Shown here in pieces: positions 60,801 through 64,000 of a stretch of 64,000 bases of DNA (positions are counted from its first letter, which is position 1; each line of letters opens with the position of its first letter). Position numbers and translations under genes: made by a program. Source of the stretch: Chlorophyllum brunneum. Its lineage: Eukaryota > Basidiomycota > Agaricomycetes > Agaricales > Agaricaceae. Under the pieces are notes generated by a model. That model was not told where the DNA came from. It saw only the letters and a list, made by a program, of their open reading frames with translations, and ran no database searches. Where the stretch lies: NCBI GenBank assembly GCA_963576785.1, contig OY756144.1:2046001-2110000 (forward strand), given 5' to 3'.

Positions 60801-61583
60801 CGGAAGATTTCGCTGAACAAATATTTGAACCTCAACCTCTCTCGAACTTTGCCTCGACTACCACACCAGATCGATCCTTTCAACCTTACCAATCCACTCT
60901 TGCAAACTATCCTCTATTACATGCACAGATGACTCCGCCACGACCATCTATTTCTGATTCTTTGTCTGAGACAATTTCTTCTCAGGAACATAATGCTTTT
61001 TGTGTTGTAATGAATTCTGACGTTCACTCACACTCCTCCGCTCTAGTCCTGCCGGACCTACAACCATTGAAATTTGCGACGGTTATGAAGAACGTTGATC
61101 CGTCAAGACAATTGTGTCAATATGAAGTACCCGGTGGAGGTGTCTGCCGCGATGAAGGATGTAATGATATGCATCTGAGTCGCTTGTCGACAGATATTGA
61201 CGGGGAGATCATGGAACCGACTGGTGCGTAATCCATTTACTCTTCGGTCACAGATGGGTAAAAGGGAGCTTATGCATTTTTACCTTCACCTTGTACTTAT
61301 TTTCTTTCGGTTGCGCTTACACCGTTCATCTTCCGTTCCACCTATTGAACCATTCATTTTCACCCCTGTTTTTGCGATCTCAGATCAAGAAACTGCCAAC
61401 TTCCTTGTAGGCGCAACGCCCTTCGGGTGGCAGGCCAGGAACAATGTCACTGTGGGCAAGATGATCGCTGCGCTGACACTAGTGCGGCAATCGGCATCCT
61501 TAATGGCACTCAGCTTTGAAGAGCGTGTGAGGCGAGCTCTGCTCATCCTTGAACCACCACCCCCAGTGCCGAAAACGTCGTAA
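57841..61583 (+). CDS. Red1/ZFC3H1-like nuclear zinc-finger protein
   Basis: A long, mostly disordered protein. It starts MMAAPSSPGPSVISHG, with DMREEGEISDEESSP in the N-terminal part (an EEGEI-type motif common in nuclear RNA proteins). One ordered section reads EYDTAKDIVLDLLGWGVPPQ. A coiled segment is EASALELQILKMREEIAQM. Near the end the Cys3His finger QLCQYEVPGGGVCRDEGC followed by NDMHLSRL matches the zinc finger of Red1 and ZFC3H1, scaffolds that connect the nuclear exosome helicase Mtl1/Mtr4 to RNAs to be destroyed. The exons between about 59860 and 60930 are unclear, because a stop closes the frame at 60072. The C-terminus ends PPPPVPKTS at 61583. It is likely a nuclear RNA-decay scaffold, with moderate certainty. 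Confidence 0.6.
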
Positions 61584-63431
61584 ATCCGAACAAGGGCAAG
61601 AAGTCGTCGACTCACTGAAATGATGGAGAGGCTTGCCTCGACCTGCCGACGAACCATGATCAGCATGAAGTTCTCCGGGTACCGTTGAATAACTGACAGC
61701 AAAACTGGCACCAATTTGACAGAAGAGCGAAGAACGCGTAAGTGCGGCCTCACTCTAGAGAGGTTCGTCAGGCGATTCCGGCTGTTGGAGGGGTCAAAAG
61801 ATGTGTATAATCTCAGACTATGAATTGAAAAAAAAAGGATCTAAAAGAGCGCGTTTTGCGCCACTGTTTGGGATCTGTGGGTGCTTGCGCTCACGGAGCC
61901 GACAACTATGAGTGGATGTGTTCTACTTTGCATTAATGTAGTATTGTTGAAGATAATAACGTCAAATTTCGGCCTCACTTTGGGCCCTTGATTCAGTTGT
62001 GCGGGTTCATGATCGTTTTCTGTATGGTACTGGAATGGTTGCGACTGCGGTAAATCAGATGACGGTTATGGAATTCAAGATCGATGAGATAACCGACAAG
62101 AGAACCCTGAGGGACGTGTTGAACGGTAATGTCAGCTGGGAAGCCGTAAAGATCCAATGTTAAGAGAGTGTCAAGGAAGATTATATGCGGAAAGTAGGGT
62201 ATTATTATAGATCTTTACAATAGTTTTTTTGACAGGCGGGATGACAGAATTAGTGAAGGTAGTAAGGGCTATTACGAGAATATTTGGAGAGGTGAACTTT
62301 GTTGCATAGGGATCGAGCGCTGGAGGGCCGGGTGAAGAGGAGTGGCTCGTGGTGTGTCGAAACGGGCTTGTGTTTCCTGGCTTATCGGAGGAGAAGGGAA
62401 CGGTGAGATGTGGATAAAGGGTTTTAGGTCGTCCAATCCACTCGGAAGATTGGGATGTGCGAATGGGAATCAAGGGTTGGGACTTGCGAGAGTAAGGGCG
62501 CTCAGGGTAGAGGGATTAGTAAGGAGCTAGTTGCCCGAGTGGGCGTAAATGCGGGGGTCAGTGCTGACGGTACAATGCGATGGTGCAGGGATACTGTGAG
62601 GTTGATGGTGCATTCCTTTTGTCCTTGCCGGCAGAGCAGGCCGTATACCCATAAAGGCAGCCTCGATTGACCTTGGCGCACGATGGCATATGGCGCTTGC
62701 TGCCTTCTGAGCTTGGGATACGGTAGCGGGAGTATCGCGACGCGGTATGCAAGTGGAACCCGGAGGGGAAGGACGGACCGGGGATTTGGGGTGTGTGATC
62801 CCAGCCTGATGGGAGGTTCCAGATTTATATCTAGAGTTGCCTTTTGTGGATGACAGACAGGAACCTGGAGCGGTCAGCGGAGGAGGCGTGGGAAGGGGTG
62901 TCACGCGGTGAAAGAGGGGCTTCCCAGGCGCAATGGGAGGCGAAGAGGGAGGCAGGTGGAATGGCCACCGCTGCGAGGGAGGACAAGGCGCAGGGGCAGA
63001 GGGGAGCAGCGCAGACGTTATCTGGGCATCGGGAGGAGGGGTTCTCGGGGATGGCCGGATATAGAAGGGTGCCTGTTGGTGGAGTGTGTGTGTGTGTTTG
63101 GCGCGTGGGGATGTTGTTTGGGTGATGGCGTTTATCTTGCGTTGGACCTCAAAAACGAGTCCTGATCAACCTTCCCTTTTCGCCCTCCCACACAATTCCT
63201 TTTCCGGCCAGGCTCCGTAACCCCCTCTGCTCATTGTCCTCATCGTCCTCGACCGTCCTCTAGCCCTCCCCACCCCCCAAAACTTCCTCCACAACGTACT
63301 CCCACAACCCTTTTTCCGTGAGTCATCGTTGTTTTTTCCCCACCACTGCTCCCCCCAGCACCTGCGCTCAACATCCATACCCTTCCCCATCCGTGTCTTC
63401 TCGCTCTCCTCTGGTCCCGCCCTATCGAAAT
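61584..63431. other. 1.85 kb upstream of the MADS-box gene, strand-asymmetric
   Basis: No gene recognised. From about 62840 to 63070 the plus strand is very rich in G and A. It then switches to CT-rich (63170-63420) just before the ATG, with a (GT)n run at 63084-63098. The CT-rich part is the likely core promoter and leader. Confidence 0.45.
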
Positions 63432-64000
63432 ATGATATCACCCCAGTCTTCCTCCGCCCAGTCGCCGACGTCGCCCACCATGCGTAAACGCCAGCGCACC
63501 CTCGATATGCATTCTGCTGCCTCTGCGCCCGCAGATGGCCATCCTACTCCAACTGGCGCTGCCCCCGCCCCCGTCGGTGATGACGCGTTTATCAACGATC
63601 ACGACGCGGTCGACAGTGGAGGGGAGGACGACGATGACGAGGAGAAGCCCAAGTCCGACAAGAAAGCAGGAAGGCGAAAGATCAAGATCGAATTTATTCA
63701 GGATAAATCGAGACGTCATATAACGTTCTCCAAAAGGAAAGCAGGTAAGCCTCCTTCGTCCCTCCTCGCCATCCTCTTCCCTTCTCACATGTCTATTTCC
63801 AGGCATCATGAAAAAGGTAATCAACCTGCCTCTTTCGTGGCTTCCTACCACTCACACATCACCAGGCCTATGAACTCTCAACCCTTACTGGCACACAGGT
63901 CCTCCTCCTTGTCGTGTCCGAAACAGGTCTCGTCTATACTTTTACTACTGCTAAGCTTCAACCCCTCGTTACCCAGCCAGAGGGCAAGAATCTCATCCAG
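63432..64000 (+). CDS. MCM1: MADS-box transcription factor, MCM1/SRF type (3' end outside window)
   Basis: Opens MISPQSSSAQSPTSPT, then an acidic part (DSGGEDDDDEEKPKS) and the MADS domain: GRRKIKIEFIQDKSRRHITF, SKRKAGIMKKAYELS, TLTGTQVLLLVVSETG and LVYTFTTAKLQPLV. The sequence is of the SRF/Mcm1 group (IEFIQDKSRRHITFSKRK) rather than MEF2. The domain is split by introns: a 14-nt exon encodes GIMKK between GTAAGC...TTCCAG and GTAATC...CACCAG. The protein binds CC(A/T)6GG boxes with partners and regulates mating, cell cycle and cell identity genes in fungi. The gene is cut by the right end of the window. Confidence 0.93.
   Translation, partial: MISPQSSSAQSPTSPTMRKRQRTLDMHSAASAPADGHPTPTGAAPAPVGDDAFINDHDAVDSGGEDDDDEEKPKSDKKAGRRKIKIEFIQDKSRRHITFSKRKAGKPPSSLLAILFPSHMSISRHHEKGNQPASFVASYHSHITRPMNSQPLLAHRSSSLSCPKQVSSILLLLLSFNPSLPSQRARISS

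Overview
This window is eukaryotic and fungal. Nearly every gene is broken by many short GT-AG introns of about 45-75 bp, intergenic distances are short, and the protein families point to a filamentous or mushroom-forming basidiomycete (Agaricomycotina). The taxon is inferred from gene content and intron density. I see no bacterial, viral or plasmid features, no CRISPR array, no clear tRNA or rRNA and no intact transposon.

Layout from left to right. 1-686 holds the 3' end of a DHHC palmitoyltransferase, followed by about 2.7 kb without a clear gene. 3.4-12.3 kb carries an ABM-fold protein, a wax-synthase-type membrane O-acyltransferase, the CTD-kinase cyclin CTK2, an AidB-like acyl-CoA dehydrogenase and an F-box-like protein. 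12.9-16 kb carries a seven-helix receptor-like protein and an unknown Ser/Pro-rich protein. 16.6-21 kb carries THI4 (thiazole synthase) and ARO7 (chorismate mutase), separated by a gene-poor 2 kb. 21.3-28.7 kb is the most unusual part: two septin-like GTPase paralogues lie in tandem on the minus strand. The exon chain of the upstream copy runs without a stop or a new start codon into an ORF with two Zn2Cys6 DNA-binding clusters. The best reading is one roughly 1,070-residue GTPase::transcription-factor fusion. A very G-rich divergent promoter separates it from ILV3 (dihydroxyacid dehydratase, 29.1-32.1 kb).

33.5-42.8 kb is a housekeeping block: RIO1 kinase, a small membrane protein sharing a 110-bp promoter with RIO1, a C1orf74-like protein, a WD40-cyclophilin (PPWD1) and the Hsp90 co-chaperone CDC37. 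43.1-50.8 kb holds a pectin methylesterase whose nucleophile region looks deleted, the proteasome chaperone NAS2, mitochondrial TAM41 and the ER glucosyltransferase ALG6 with a long N-terminal extension. 51-55.5 kb holds a hotdog thioesterase that appears to need a 4-nt microexon, a TPR/F-box/LRR protein of the Dia2/Pof3 type and a second ABM-like protein. After a gene-poor 2.3 kb come a Red1/ZFC3H1-like zinc-finger protein (57.8-61.6 kb) and the start of an MCM1/SRF-type MADS-box gene at the right edge.

The genes do not form one pathway or biosynthetic cluster. Most are core functions: amino-acid and cofactor synthesis, protein folding and degradation, ribosome maturation, glycosylation and transcription. 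The exceptions are the GTPase pair with its Zn-cluster fusion, the receptor-like gene and the damaged pectinesterase. Exon boundaries were read by eye from splice signals and frame. Family assignments come from motif recognition, without a database search.
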